From positions 184,481,505 through 184,545,504 of the forward strand of contig JAKSZU010000003.1 of NCBI GenBank assembly GCA_026018925.1: a DNA stretch of 64,000 nucleotides, written 5' to 3'. Both the position numbers and the translations under genes were made by a program. Under the pieces are notes generated by a model. It was not told where the DNA came from, did not search any database, and saw nothing but the letters and a program-made list of their open reading frames with translations. The DNA is from Tupaia tana. Its lineage: Eukaryota > Chordata > Mammalia > Scandentia > Tupaiidae. Of this stretch, positions 34,879 through 47,700 are shown in pieces; position 1 is the first letter of the stretch; each line of letters begins with the position of its first letter.

Positions 34879-35889
34879 ACAACATTGTTTTAATTTTTTA
34901 AAAAAACTCAGAACAGTGGTCAATGAAGGGGTCATTAGACAATGGCATAGCTAAATAAAAGACACTTCAGTGTCTGTGGGAAAAGTTCCACAACAAACGC
35001 CATCTCACGAAATATACACACAAATGTAGGCTAGATGTCTATTAAAGGTCCTAGTTATAAACAGAAGACAGCATAATTACCACCCAATCTCTGCTTATGT
35101 GTTCTTCAGTGGGTCTTGAATGGCTTTGCACTGGCTGCTGAGTGCTCTCCAGTTCTGGCATTAATGAACAATGTTGGCAGACACTATTCCCTAGTATTTA
35201 TCGAAGGTTTTTCTTAAAATTTTTAATAAAATATAGGGCAGAATTGAAAAGGCAAATCATGTAAGAAAAAGTTGGGGGAAATAGTAAATTTTTCTTATTG
35301 CTACTTTTATTTTTACTGTACCCAACCATGAAACTGGGAGCCATAGAAGGAGTAAATATGTCTTGATGGATAGCCAGGAGTCTAGCATCTGCTCCCAAGT
35401 CCCACACTGAATGGTGCACACCTGATCTACACTTGACCATGCCAACTTAGGGTTTCTCTTTATTTAGCTATAAGGGAGTGGAATAGTAACTCGGAGAACC
35501 TCCGAAAATGATTTGATGAATGTTTGGTTACATCGTGGAGCTAGAGAGAAGTTCCTTGTATTTTCAACACATTGATAATGCTGCAATGTTGTTTATGAAA
35601 GTGTTCTCATATCAAATCTATAATGTTCTCTGATAATAGAATCTTTAAACATGGAAGTGTGAATTTAAATCAGGAAATTGCTCTTTCCTTGTAAAAGGAA
35701 TGTCTATGTATAAAAACCTAGGGAGTCCAGTGCTAGAAATAAGGTTTTCTGCCCACATTGCAGTGGGAACAAGGGAGAATGTGTACAAAGCCATTAAATT
35801 TGAGAGCCAGCTGTGTCTTTGTAATAAACCTCACAATAACATCGTCAACATACCAGCTATTGTGCCAGGCAATATTACTGTTTAGCCAT

Positions 35890-36060
35890 AGATAATTTAA
35901 TACTCATAATTTTCCTGCAAAATAGGTGTCAGTAATTTTCATTTTTCCATGGGAGGAAATCTGGAGATGTTAGGAAACTTGCCCAGGGTTACACTAGTAA
36001 GTGGTGGAGCTGGGATTTAGTCCAGTCTGCTCAGCACCAACATTCACACTCCTTTCATCA
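35890..36060 (-). mobile_element. MIR fragment
   Basis: GAAACTTGCCCAGGGTTACA, CTAGTAAGTGGTGGAGCTGG and ATTTAGTCCAGTCTGCT closely follow reversed MIR. Confidence 0.7.
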
Positions 36061-36723
36061 TCAGTGGTGGAAAAAGCAACCTTCTGCTCATGGAGGACTT
36101 TCCTGTGTCACACACCTGAAGTTCTCCTTTTCAGTTCAAGGCACTTAGCATTTATTTACTTTCACCAGCCCTAACTCACCAGCCCTAATTCTCTCAGAAA
36201 CTATCTTTGAGAACTATTAAAAGCTGTACATTTCTCCTCTTGTCACAAATATATAGCATGTAAATAGCTTAGTCCTTTCAACCAGAGAAAAAGAAGTCAG
36301 AGGTCAGGACTCAACACTGTTTCAAATTAAATTAACAAATACACACTGAGCACTTGCCTTGTACAGGGAAGTACCTCCACAGAGCAAAACTATCTTCTAT
36401 ATCACAAATTTCTTCTCACAGAAAGCTTTCCATTTTTCTTCAACTTACAGAATGATATAATAATAACTAGAAAAGAACATGTCATTTCATCCCGTAATTT
36501 TACAGCTGGGCCCAACCATGCTGGTTGGAGTCAAGCAGGGTATGTTCTTTGGACTCTTCTTGCTGTATGAGATCTATCTTCCTGAAATAGCTTCACTAGA
36601 AGGTGGGACACCACAAATGAAATAGGAAGGGACAAAAAAAGAAAGTGGAGGAAACAAAAGGAAGGTAAATATCAGTTACCGCTTAGCTGTAAAAATGAAA
36701 AAAGCACCAATTGCTTATAAATA

Positions 36724-36794
36724 TTGGATTTTCAGGAAAGTCATGAGAATGTATTTCTATGCAAAAATGTATCATGACTATTCTGATGACTCAA
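36724..36794. mobile_element. Mariner-type MITE, diverged
   Basis: TTGGATTTTCAGGAAAGTC on the left is mirrored by GACTATTCTGATGACTCAA on the right, about 71 bp. Shorter loop than the 24267 copy. Confidence 0.7.
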
Positions 36795-37550
36795 TGGAAT
36801 GGTAGCAGCTCTCACGTTTTCCGAAGAAGAATCATGACCGTGCTTCTTGTATTTCGAAATCATACTTTTTCCAATCAACTGACAGATCAAGTATCAGAAA
36901 ACAAAGAACAGTTTTGATCTGTCAGTTCCTCACATCAGGAATTACTATTGTAAAATTCTGAGGTGCTTTAATTTTGCCTAGTATGATAAAGTGGTTTATA
37001 ATGTTAATTTACCCTATTAAGTCACTTCTATTTTTCCGACTACACTGACTGGAATCATTTCTGATTCAGTAGCCAGATATTTGTCTCCAGTATGCTAGAC
37101 TATGCCAGGCACTGACAATGCAAACTTGAATAACTGTATGCCATGTAAATCTTTAATAAATGTATAAATAACTAATTTATAAAAGGGTAGACATCATCTT
37201 CAGACTCAAAAAAATTGTATTGCATGGTCTACCACTATATTGTAAATATTCTGAGTCCACAAACCATATATTTTTATTTTCCCCCTTATAACTCTTTATT
37301 ATCACCACAGTATTTATCACAATATTATGAATGGATAAATGAATTCCTGAATTTCTGAATGGATGGAAGAACAAACAGACATAAAGTTTATGAGTGCATT
37401 CTGCTTTACCTTTTTTTCTTAGTTTGATTTTGATGACTTTTCTCAATCAGTCCTAATCTTTATTTCAGGGAGAAGATAAAATTTTAGCCTGTAGTTAGAT
37501 TTTGAAGGAAAATATAAAAACACAGAGTCATTGTAATTAAATACAAGTAC

Positions 37551-37696
37551 AGGGGTCTTCTAAAAGTTTTCAGAAAATGTGTATTATAAAAAATGCATAG
37601 ATTTCTGTTTTTGTTTTTTTGGTGTTCCCCCCACCCCCACAATAACAAACTCATACTTCAATTCCAATTTTTCACAAACTTTTTGAAGTTTCTTCC
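37551..37696. mobile_element. Hsmar2-like mariner-derived element
   Basis: GGGGTCTTCTAAAAGTTTTC on the left, AACAAACTCATACTTCAATTC in the middle and CACAAACTTTTTGAAG on the right, matching 53353 and 61808. Short non-autonomous type. Confidence 0.55.
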
Positions 37697-39679
37697 TACT
37701 TACAGTGTGAAACTCAAATTGAGTTTGAGAAAGAGGAGAAGAATTGGGGGATATTTTATAGAAAAGAAAAAAAAAAACCTAGAAAGGTAGTCAACTATTT
37801 TTTCTCAGTCCTTTCTACAAAGTAGTCTTTTTCTTATTGCTTTCTCGGAGGATAGAAATGCTTCATAAAAGCAGGCAGACCAACTTATTGCAAGACATTT
37901 TTAGCTTTGCCTTCCTTCTAACCTTCAGTCATTCTCTATTTCAGTTAAAGATAATGTCACTTTTTGCTATTTCTCTACCATAAATTTTCAGCCATGGGGT
38001 ATAATGTGGAAACCAGTTATAAAGTTTCATTGTCACTTCTAGAGATGTTATAAGACAGATAAAATCTTTGAAAAAGTGTGATTTTGCCACAATTCTCATC
38101 TTCAACTCTTAGGAGTTGTGCTTCTAGAAAATAATCTATACTTGCTCACTCTTATTTTGAGATTTAATGAGCTGTTATAAATGACCAATTCTGACAAACA
38201 TACTTTGTCACCAAGAGAAGATATAGTGAACTTAGAGTGGATGACTACTCGATTTATTTTTCTTTTTATTTGCAATACATTATTTAAGATGTGATCATTG
38301 TAGCAAATTCAAATACCACATTAAGTACTTCTATTTGTAAAGTCAAGATAAATCTCTTGCTCTGAACTATATTAATTCTAATTTCACAATTACTTTTTAA
38401 ATAATCTTACTTATTTCTATCAAATGCTGTTATTTTTTTCCAGATGTTTAAAGCCAGATTTTTGAGTGGTGATGACATTTTAAATCATCTCTATTAAACT
38501 CCTGTGATAGATGCTTTAGAGCTATAAAGCATAGATATAAACTCTTTCCCCAAAAGCAAATGGAATAAAATAAAACATTTATAAACAGTTTTTAAGAGTT
38601 ATGATTTCATGATAATTTAAAAAGACAAATGCCTTCACTGTTCTAATGCATTAAGGAAGTATTGCTTAGTGTCTTGTAAAAGTCACCTAGCATACGATTA
38701 ATCCAAATAGTAGACATAACACAATCAACATCGTAACTACAAATACTAACGACTACAATAAGGAGCGTCATGATCCTCAGATCACACTCTGTGAATATGT
38801 TTCTCTCTTCCTTTCACTATCTCCTTTAATTAGCAGTGTTTGCTAAGTTACTCATTTTCCCCCCTGTTTATTCATTTATATGCTGTGGGTATAATGCATG
38901 AATTAGCAGTAAAGTGGATGCAGATAAAATAAATCAAATCTTCACAATCTAATGAGAAGAACTTAGATATTAGAACATTAGAACATGAGTATCTTCAAGG
39001 CTGCAAACTAAGCTCTCCAGGAGATCTTTCCTGAAGAAGAGGTCATCGCAGTGCCAGGTGTGGATTGGCATGGCCTGCCTTCTAGTTTACCAGTGGGATT
39101 CACAGATCTACCCAAATAAACAATGCTAAAATAAATACTGTCTTGAGATAAAAGAAAGCACCCAAGAAGAGCAGCATTTATATGAGGTGCCAGTGGATTG
39201 AGGCATACAGATTCTGTTTGACTGAGGGTACAAGAGGATTTTAGGGCATGAAAATTAAATTTGTTCAGCTAAGTGGACACATGGCTGCCCTCTTTAAGCA
39301 CTCTCCAAACTGTTCTTTATATTGTTATGCTGTTTTGTTATACTGTTCTGTGAGGACCAACTATAACTTCTTATTATGTATAACGATAACTTATATAAAT
39401 ACTATATTGTAGACACTTTAATACTTTCCAAAGTGTTTCCACCCATGTCACATTTGATTGCCATAACATTCTTGTGAGCTAGAGAAATTATTATAATTCA
39501 CATATACAAATATATATACACTTAGTCACATGTATAGTATACATATTCATATGTACTAAGTACACATAAGAAACCAGTCCTAGGTGATACAAATTGTTTA
39601 TGAGAGTCAGAACTAAGACTTGAATTCTAGACTAGTATTTATTTTCCATTCTTTTCTTTGAAAAAAGTATTTATCTAAT

Positions 39680-39879
39680 TTTACTTATTATTATCCTTAT
39701 TATTAATTATTATTTTATAATTATTTATTTTTAATTCCATTTCTTATTATCATTTTTAGTTTGACCAGACAGAGACAGAAAGGGAAAGCAAGAAAGCAAG
39801 CTGCCAGGTCTGGGACTTGAACCGCAGTCAACCATGTGGGAATCCAGCACCTCTAACTACCACACCATCTGCCAGCACC
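39680..39879 (-). mobile_element. SINE-S, minus strand, first of three in a row
   Basis: Long AT-rich reversed tail, TTTGACCAGACAGAGACAG, GGGACTTGAACCGCAGTC and head CCATCTGCCAGCACCC. Confidence 0.75.
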
Positions 39880-40012
39880 CTTATTATTATTTTTAATTTG
39901 ATCAGAGAGAAATAGAAAGAAAGAGAAAGTGAGAAAGCAAGCCACCAGGTCCAGAACTATGGTCGGCCATGTGGGAGCGCAGTGCCTCAACCACCACACC
40001 ACCTGCCAGCCC
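39880..40012 (-). mobile_element. SINE-S, minus strand, second of three
   Basis: TTTTAATTTGATCAGAGAG, AAAGTGAGAAAGCAAGCCAC, shortened B box region and head CCACCTGCCAGCCC. Abuts the neighbour on each side. Confidence 0.75.
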
Positions 40013-40019
40013 AATTTTC

Positions 40020-40263
40020 TATTCTTTTTATTATTGTTATCTATGATAGAGTGAGAGAGAGAAGAGCAAGAGAGAGAACAACCTTCACAGAGTCTGGTCA
40101 TGTCACCATCCCCTTCCACCACTGATCCAGCCCCTTGGTTGTTGGGCATTTGCACACAGGCCTGGTGTGTTTTGGGCTGACTGAGCCAGGGATTGAACCT
40201 CAGTGGCCACACAGGACATGTTTCTTTTGGGCAGTGCATTACCACTACACCTGACAGCCAGCC
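40020..40263 (-). mobile_element. SINE-D, minus strand, third of three
   Basis: The reverse complement has a GTGTAGTGGTAATGCACTGC head, GTTCAATCCCTGG B box and GGGATGGTGACATGACCAG. It ends in ATCATAGATAACAATAA. Confidence 0.6.
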
Positions 40264-41588
40264 TTATTTTTTATTCTTTATAGAAATTAAACTGAGATGT
40301 TTCATTGGTAAAACATCCCAAATATGTATGATGGTGCTTAAACGTGCACAGTAAGGAACAAAATGCCAAGTATAGAAGCATAGAGTTCCAGTTTAACTAG
40401 AACCAGCAACAACCAAATCCTCCTAGTGAGTGAATAAAATAACATTGTGACATTTAAGCCAGATGGTATTTATTCTCAGTCATCACTTGATAGATACATT
40501 CATAGACATCTTGCTCAGAAATTGGCTTATTTGTGGGAGCTCAGTATAGAAACTTGCATATATTCAACTCATGGACCAAACTAAAATCAAAATGAACTTT
40601 CTGCTGACTAATTCCCCATCATTTCAAGCCACATCGTATTTCTTGTTGTTTAATGCTTCAAGCATTGTGACAGAAGTTCTCACATATCATCAGGTTAAAA
40701 CTCTTCAGGGGGATGTTGGTGGTGATATTATCCAGTTGTAAAGAAATGTTTTGGATAACTGGATGCTTGTGACTCCATTTACACCTTTGATTTTGAGCCT
40801 TAAGTCTAAGTCCATCATGTAAATAAGAAAGACTTGATCAATGAATGCTTGTCTATATTGTTTATGGAAGAACAACCAGTTTTATTAATAAATTGTCAGT
40901 TGCATTTCTTTATTCCCAATATATAATAAGAGAATATTTGACAATACCCTAATGATGTGGTGTGAGAGATACTGAGAATAAATATCTTATTATCACTCAT
41001 GTTGTAAAGACAGTAGTTAATAAGGAAGACCTAGGAGGCTGGGTAGATTTTCATCAGTGAACTGGTGAGAGGAGAGAAGAGAGCAGTGAGTTAATTTTAT
41101 AGCCAACATTGCCTGCAGAGTTCTAAGTTAGAGGATAAAAGGGCAGGAGAAGATTTAGTAATATACATTTCTTTCTTTTCCAAAAAATTTAGTATGCATT
41201 TATGTATAGAAACTGAAGGCAGAGAATTTGATGCCTCTTAAAAAGTAATCTAACAAAAAATTGCCATAAGTAGATAAAGAACTTTTGGAGGTGATTCCAC
41301 TTAAAAATAACTATAGTCAGGTCAATATTTGAATTATTGCTATTGGATTTAAATTCAAACTCTTGCATTCATTGCCTCCCCCTTTAATATTACTAACTGT
41401 ACTGCCTTATTAAATGGTGCAATAGCTGTATGTATATGTCTCTTTCCATATGTATACATTTTTATGATGTTTTTTGTGGTTATTTATCTAAAATATAACA
41501 CTCTCCCCCTTCCCACTAATTTTAACTTTATTTTATTGTGTATTTTTATCTACCACATCAAATTCTTATGAGAACAAGATGTCTTAGA

Positions 41589-41665
41589 ATGAATGGATGG
41601 ATAGATGGTTAGATGGATGGGTGGATGATGGAGGGTGGATGGGTAGATGAATAGATGGATAGAAG
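41589..41665. repeat. (ATGG)n imperfect microsatellite
   Basis: About 18 ATGG/ATAG/GTGG units. Confidence 0.9.
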
Positions 41666-41964
41666 TCCTCAAGGATAAGAAATAATCACAATCTACTGGA
41701 AGTCTGGATAATCTCATAGCTTTGCCATTAATTAGCAGTAAAATTGTGGTAGAAACAAAAGCGTTTGATTTTCTTGCTCCAGGATTCTGATATGTGACAT
41801 GAGGAACTTGGACTAATGATCATTAAGGTCAGGCTCAGTATAAGAAGATAAATGACTGACAAAAGCACAATTCTATTTTGGATTCATACTAGTTCAAACT
41901 ATCCTTCATCAGCATTTTTACAGTCATAGTGTCTATTTTGTCTCCATATTCTTTTAATTTAAAA

Positions 41965-42195
41965 ACAAGAAATTATGAGCTGTCACATCCACTCACTAGG
42001 GAGAGGGACAGAGAGAGGGAAGGAGAAAGAGAGAGGGAGAAAGCAACCCTCCATAGAGAATGATCAACACCACAATCCTTTCTTCTGTATTTCTCCATTT
42101 TGTCAGGTTTTTCAAGCTACTGGGCTGGAATTCAAATCACCACAGGCCATGTGGGATCCAGCTCCCCTTAACCACTAGACTATGGGGCCAGCCCC
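41965..42195 (-). mobile_element. SINE-M, minus strand
   Basis: GA-rich left part, TTTCTCCATTTTGTCAGG, GGAATTCAAATCACCAC and head CTATGGGGCCAGCCCC. Confidence 0.6.
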
Positions 42196-42524
42196 TGTAG
42201 TTATTTTCAATAAGGACTTTAAGTTCAACCTGTCTGACTAATTCATTCAGTCACAATAGTAGGATTAAACATGCATATTGATGCAGGTAGAAACCTAGAG
42301 TCATATTCGTAAACATCTATCAGGATTTTCTTCATTTGGAAATGGCCAAAATTATTTTGAGAAATGCTTTATCAAAAAATAAATAAAAGGTAAACATTCG
42401 AGCACCTTGATATTCGTTTCTTTCAATACCTCTTCTCTACCAGCAGTCTTGAAAGTGTCATGTCCCCAAATTCCAATTAGTGAGAATCCTAAAACATATT
42501 CCAATGGTGTCCTGAATTTTTCTT

Positions 42525-42803
42525 TCTTTCTTTTCCTTTTATTTATTTTTTTTAGAGATTTATTTTTTCATATAGGTTACATGCGCTTGCCAGAGAGACA
42601 GAGACAGAGAGACGGAAAGCAAGGAATCACCCCCCAGAGAACCTGGCCATGCCACAATCTCTTCTCCTCCATTCTCTTCTCAGGATTTTAGGCACACACA
42701 CAAACACACCCATCATGAGTCTCAAGCTGCTCGGTCCAGGATTCGAACCACAGTCAACCATGTAGGAGTCTATCACCTTAACCACTACATCATCTGCTGG
42801 CCC
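42525..42803 (-). mobile_element. SINE-L, minus strand
   Basis: T-rich tail, TTACATGCGCTTGCCAGAG, CACCCCCCAGAG, GGATTCGAACCACAG and head ATCTGCTGGCCC. Flanks TCCTGAATTTTT / TCCTGAAAATTT fit a TSD. Confidence 0.8.
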
Positions 42804-43017
42804 TCACATCCTGAAAATTTAAACTTCTCTTTAACCTTTTCTTTCAGCTGCTTTTCCTACATTGTCTTGGCTAAAAACAGAAGTATAATATAAGCATTGA
42901 GGTCATCAGTAGCTTAAAGAAATAGTGAAAGAGACATTAAGCTTTAAGAAACAAAACAAAACAAAACAAAACAAAAAACAACTTAATTTCAAGTTATCTG
43001 ACACCAGGTACCAGGTT

Positions 43018-43020
<3 letters not shown>

Positions 43021-43049
<29 letters not shown>

Positions 43050-43319
43050 CCTTTTCTTTTTCTTTTTTTGGAGAGGTTTTTGCTATAGGGCGCGTGCGCT
43101 CGCCAGACAGACAGAGAGAGACAGAGAGACAGAAAGCAGGAAATCACCCCCCAGGGGGGATGGCCACGCCGCAATCCCTTCTCTTCCATTCTCCTCTTGG
43201 GATCTTGGGCACGCACGCACACGCGCCCAGCGTGAGTTTAAGCCACCGGGTCCGGGACTCGAACCGCGGTCGACTACGTGGGAGTCCAGCGACATAGCCA
43301 TTACGCTAACTGCTGGTCC
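43021..43319 (-). mobile_element. SINE-L, best-preserved copy, TSD
   Basis: The minus strand has an intact A box TAGCGTAATGG (43298-43308) and a perfect B box GGTTCGAGTCC (43255-43265), so a pol III promoter is preserved. Long poly(T), CCCCCCAGGGGGG hairpin motif. CCAGGTTTCT (43011-43020) is repeated at 43320-43329. It is CpG-rich throughout, which indicates a very recent insertion. Confidence 0.97.
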
Positions 43320-44247
43320 CCAGGTTTCTTTTTTGTAGGTTTACTATTTTGTATAAGTTTGCTAAAACAAGTTTTGAGGGGGGTGGGGGAGGTCTTATTT
43401 TGAATAGGAACGAAACTATTTTATTCTTTTATAATTTTCTTAAAATTCATTTCCCTATGGCACTACTCCTAATTCCATTTCCTTCTGAGTTTTGCCTATT
43501 AGGATAACAGTATGAAATGTACATAAAAATAAATGTTGAGTAAGATGATGTGTGATCTCATTACCATGGTGGAGTTTTTCTGCTCAAACTTACTTGAACT
43601 GTTCTGGAACTATTGCATACATTTTAAGCAGCAGAGAAATTTTTGAAGAAAATTGAATGGCTTTCAAGTCTGTCTTTTTCCCAAGCAGAAAGGTGATTTA
43701 TGGTCACTTTTTGTAATAGCCTAGGGCATCAATTGGGAAAGAACATTAAAGAAATATGAAAGCTGGCTGCTTTCAGGGATATTTAAGCTTAGTTCTAAAT
43801 ATTCATGAATGCCAGTGTTCACACTTTCAAATTGGGGGTAAATGAGTATACTACTGGGAAATTTTTTAGTAGACTCTTAACTATAACACTCAGATTAATA
43901 GAGCTTCTACCTGTATCATGGATAAAAATACTGTTGGTTAATATTTAAAAAGTAACAAATGTAGGAGCTTTGTTAAATTTCAACCAAAGTTAGCTATTTG
44001 AATTGACTTGGTTGTTATTTGTATTAATATGTGAACTGTTCTTCATTTTTAGGTTAGAATGGGAGCGATAAGTTATTTGTTAGTAGAAACCAGTTTTTAC
44101 CTTCATACGTAGTGAGCATCTTTTATGCCCAAAGGAAAATACTATGAATAAAATTAGGTGCTTTAGGTTTGTTGTTGACTGCTTGTTCCTATCTTTGTTA
44201 TTAATGTGTTAGAGCTAAACTTCATTCTCCACATATCAGATCACAGT

Positions 44248-44512
44248 CCTTTTTTTTTTGTTGTTAATTGCTAGAGGATGCATGCATTCACCAGAGAGAG
44301 TCAAAAAGAGAGAGAGTGTGTGTGGAAGAAGGCACCCACTAATGGGGTGTGGTTGTAACACAATCTCTTCTCCTCCCTTTTCCTATCCTGCCAGAATTTG
44401 GGGAATGCACACACACCTAGTATGTTTCAAGCTGCTGGGCCAAGGATTCAAACTGAGGTCAGACATGTGAGATCCAATTCCCTTAACTGCTAGACTATGA
44501 AGCCAGCCCTCT
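44248..44512 (-). mobile_element. SINE-M, minus strand
   Basis: T-rich left end, TTGCTAGAGGATGCATGC, CTGCCAGAATTTGGGGAATG, GGATTCAAACTGAGGTC and head GACTATGAAGCCAGCCC. Confidence 0.65.
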
Positions 44513-44555
44513 GTCTGTTATTTTTATTTTTATTCAATAATGAGCCATAGTATTG

Positions 44556-44820
44556 AATTTTTTTTGTTGTTATTGCCAGAGGGTGCATGTGCTTTTCAAA
44601 GAGAGAGAGAGAACAACAACAACAAAAATACCCAACCCAGTTATGTACACTTAATCCCAAAACCCTTTCTCTTCCACTTCTCTATTCTGTTAGGATTTGG
44701 GCATACATGTTTTGAGCAAGCATGTTTGGGCATTCACCTGGCCAAACTGCTGCTGATACAGGGACTCAAACTGGGGTAAACTTTCTATGCACAGAACTTA
44801 ATCATTGTGCTATGGGGCCC
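44556..44820 (-). mobile_element. SINE-M, minus strand
   Basis: Same order as 44248: TATTGCCAGAGGGTGCATG, GATTTGGGCATACATG, GGACTCAAACTGGGG and head GCTATGGGGCCC. Confidence 0.65.
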
Positions 44821-45059
44821 ACTCTAAAATCTCTATATGACGTCTGCTACTTAGAAAAACCGTCACCATACCAGAACCAAAACTTGTCTTGGGCCATGGA
44901 AACCAACATAAGATCTAGGTTGTTTCTGAATTCCTTTTTCACCCTAATAGGATTGTTGATTAACTAGAATTGCCAACTCTCTTGCTCATGAAATAAATAA
45001 ATAACCAAACTTTAAGGAATGAAGTAAAGTTTTAATGAAAATTTCTAAATAAATCAAGG

Positions 45060-45425
45060 ATTTTTTGTGGCTGTAAAATTCCCAGTGGACATTGTATGTT
45101 CCTGCTCAATATATACAGAATGTCTGTGCTCTATAGCAGAAATGGAAAGACTGGGAGATATAATAGCAGACAGGGCAACTGTAGATACTAGAGCCAGTAT
45201 GGACAGGGTAAAAGTGGGTGGGGAAAAAGGGATGGGAGGGTGGGGATCAGGCTAAAAACGAATAAACAACATATTTAATAGGTACAGTAATGAAAAGTTA
45301 TCTGCTAATGATAAGGTATAAGGTAATGTCTTTGACTTGACTAATTTGCACTGTATTCGTGCTGGAGAAACAGACTGTGTGCTGTAAAGATATATTGTGA
45401 TTAAATGTAAATTAAATAAATAAAT
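45060..45425 (+). mobile_element. L1-type 3' UTR and tail
   Basis: A purine-rich tract (GGTGGGGAAAAAGGGATGGG) is followed by AATGTCTTTGACTTGACTAA, GCTGTAAAGATATATTGTGA and an AAATAAATAAATAA tail. G-rich tract then A-rich end is typical of L1 3' UTRs. Related pieces lie at 11000-11505 and 31400. Confidence 0.5.
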
Positions 45426-45926
45426 AATTTCCAGTGGCCATCCTATTGCACAGTGGAATTTCTCAAAAAGCAGATTTGTCTTTCAGGTGGAATTCTATTG
45501 TAAGACTCTTCATTGGACTATATCAGTTTTCGACAAAGCAGTTTATCATAAGGAATGAAGTCTGAGAATGCTGTTCTTGGCAGGGATATAAATATTATGT
45601 ACTAGACTTATCCATCCTCTCATCATATATTTTTATCACATCGTAATTGGGTTGCGTCTTTGAAAGTGATAGTACATATACAGAAAATTCCATCATTGAA
45701 TATGGTGGGAAAAAAAGGACTTCCTATGTGAGGAAAAAATAATAATGAAAATACATCAGTGTTTTTCTAACTTCTGACCCACCAAGCAGCTCTCCTTAAT
45801 ACGCATGAATATTACATAAATTGATCTGACTTCCCACCTTATATTAAGAACATACCTTCCCACCCTATCCTGATTACATTTTCCCCAAACCCTGTGATGT
45901 ATTTTTGGTAGTAATATGTAGAACGA

Positions 45927-46082
45927 GGGGCCAGCAGGTGATGTGGTGGTTGAGGCACTGGAATCCCACATGGCCGACCAAGTTCAAGCCCTGGACCTGG
46001 CAGCTAACTTTCTCACTTTCCCTCTCTCTCCATGTCTCTCTCTGGTCAGCTTAAAAAATAATAAATCAAAAAATTTTTTTAA
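45927..46082 (+). mobile_element. SINE-S with TSD
   Basis: GGGGCCAGCAGGTGATGTGG head, CAAGTTCAAGCCCTGG, CT stretch, A/T-rich tail. ATGTAGAAC flanks both sides (45916-45924, 46083-46091). Confidence 0.85.
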
Positions 46083-47299
46083 ATGTAGAACAAATAATAA
46101 CTTTTTGTGCCTCTAATTTTCAAATTATCTTTTTGTTTTGTTTTGTTTTGTCTAAAGGTGTGGAGGCCTAACTTTCAGTAGAAATTGTAAACAAGAATAG
46201 ATGCTTGCCACATGCTTGCATACACCACTCTGCATTAGAGAAGATCAGCATGGCATTTTGACCTGTGCATGGTTAAATGCACAGTTAGAGACACTTACCT
46301 AAATGCACTGTTGTGCAAAGCTAGTGCTTTTGCTTGATCACTATTCTGTCTCTTTCAGCAGGTTGTCTCTTTTCTGAAAAAGGTTATAAACATCAGGGAA
46401 AAGTATAACAATGAATAGAATTGATTAATGTGACATATTTAAGTTCCTTTTTACCACTCTCAACAACAAGTCCTACCGAGTCAGCTCCAAACACAATAAA
46501 TTAAATTTAAATTACACAGCTTTGGCTGGAAAATTGTTCAGTTAATTCAGCCTCCAAAATGAAATTTGATTTTTTCCCTACACTTGAGCCACTTCCTGAT
46601 TTTTCATACTGTGATGATTTCTGCCAAGCATCTATTGATTTGAGACCTTTTATTCATAATACTGTTGCATGTTTTTAATTTTTGAAGGGAAAATATATGA
46701 AACTCAAGTGCATATGCATTGTATAAGGAAAAATACATTAAAAATTAGACTATAACTTTGTGAAAGGGTCATACTTGCATATAGCTTTTTTTCTATTTAG
46801 AGGACCATAGGAGGTACTATTGTATGACGCTTTTTGTTATTTTAGGTATTATGTTTTGTGAAAGATAACACTGAAGATATTCTAACACTTTCTGCTTGCT
46901 GTGGAATTGTTCCAAAAGAAAATAGGTCATCTTTTAAAACAAAATTTAACGTGTATCACCTAAATAATTTGATGTGCATGAAACACTGTTCACTGAGTCA
47001 CACATTTGTAGCCCATAATTTTTTTTTCTTTTAGCAAGCTGCTTTCTTTATTTATATGTAATTCTTGCCTTCTAGATCAGATTTGAAACTAAACAAAGAT
47101 GGAAGCTTTATTCACCATAGTACCAATATAGCTATTGTATTTTGATATAAATATAAATATGAGACTTCAAATTGAGAATCCATATTTATAGTTTTCAGTT
47201 TAATGTCAATAATTATTTAGTTTTTAAATGTAATGCCAAAAGATTAAATTGGTGCTATAGTCATGAAATATGAGATTGATAATACTGAAATATTTTATA

Positions 47300-47430
47300 A
47301 ACATGAATAATGTGACTCTGCCTTAGATACCTTTTCAATACTAATTTAATCCTTACAATAATAGGTATTATTATACTCTCCATTTTTTTCAGATGAGAAA
47401 AATATGGCCTAAAACAGTTATTAAACTTTT
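47300..47430 (-). mobile_element. MIR fragment (probable)
   Basis: TTAATCCTTACAATAATAGG, TTATTATACTCTCCATTTTT and CAGATGAGAAAAATATGGCC match the reversed MIR core. Confidence 0.5.
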
Positions 47431-47472
47431 AAAGCAATTTTAGCACTAGTGCTATTTTGATACTCAGATATA

Positions 47473-47700
47473 TAGCACTATTGATATTTTAGGTCAAGTA
47501 ATTCTTTGTTGTGTTAGAGCTGTCATGTGCATTTTAGAATGTTTAGCAACACCCCTGATCTCTACCTATTAACTGCCAATAGTAGCAGACCCTGTTCTGT
47601 CCTCTCAGTTTTGAACACCTAAAATACTGGTAGACATTGTCAAATGTCCCTCTAGGCAGACAGAGATGGCAATATCACCACAAAGGTGAGAACCGTTGGT
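47473..47700 (-). mobile_element. MER20 (hAT-Charlie) relic
   Basis: CACTATTGATATTTTAGGTC, AATTCTTTGTTGTGTTAG, TTAGAATGTTTAGCAACACC, GACATTGTCAAATGTCCC and GGTGAGAACCGTTGG match reversed MER20 from end to end. MER20 is restricted to placental mammals. Confidence 0.8.

Noticed and set aside
42989-43222. Frames with long lysine or phenylalanine runs
   Set aside because: Translations of SINE poly(A) or poly(T) tails.
43083-43301. Open frames rich in RQRETERQK or LSLCLSLSVW that recur at many places
   Set aside because: They are translations of the CT/GA stretch and body of SINE-L on either strand. The same peptide recurs at each SINE copy.
43255-43308. Possible free-standing tRNA gene (intact A and B boxes)
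   Set aside because: The boxes belong to a SINE-L head with body, tail and TSD. The cloverleaf is not kept.
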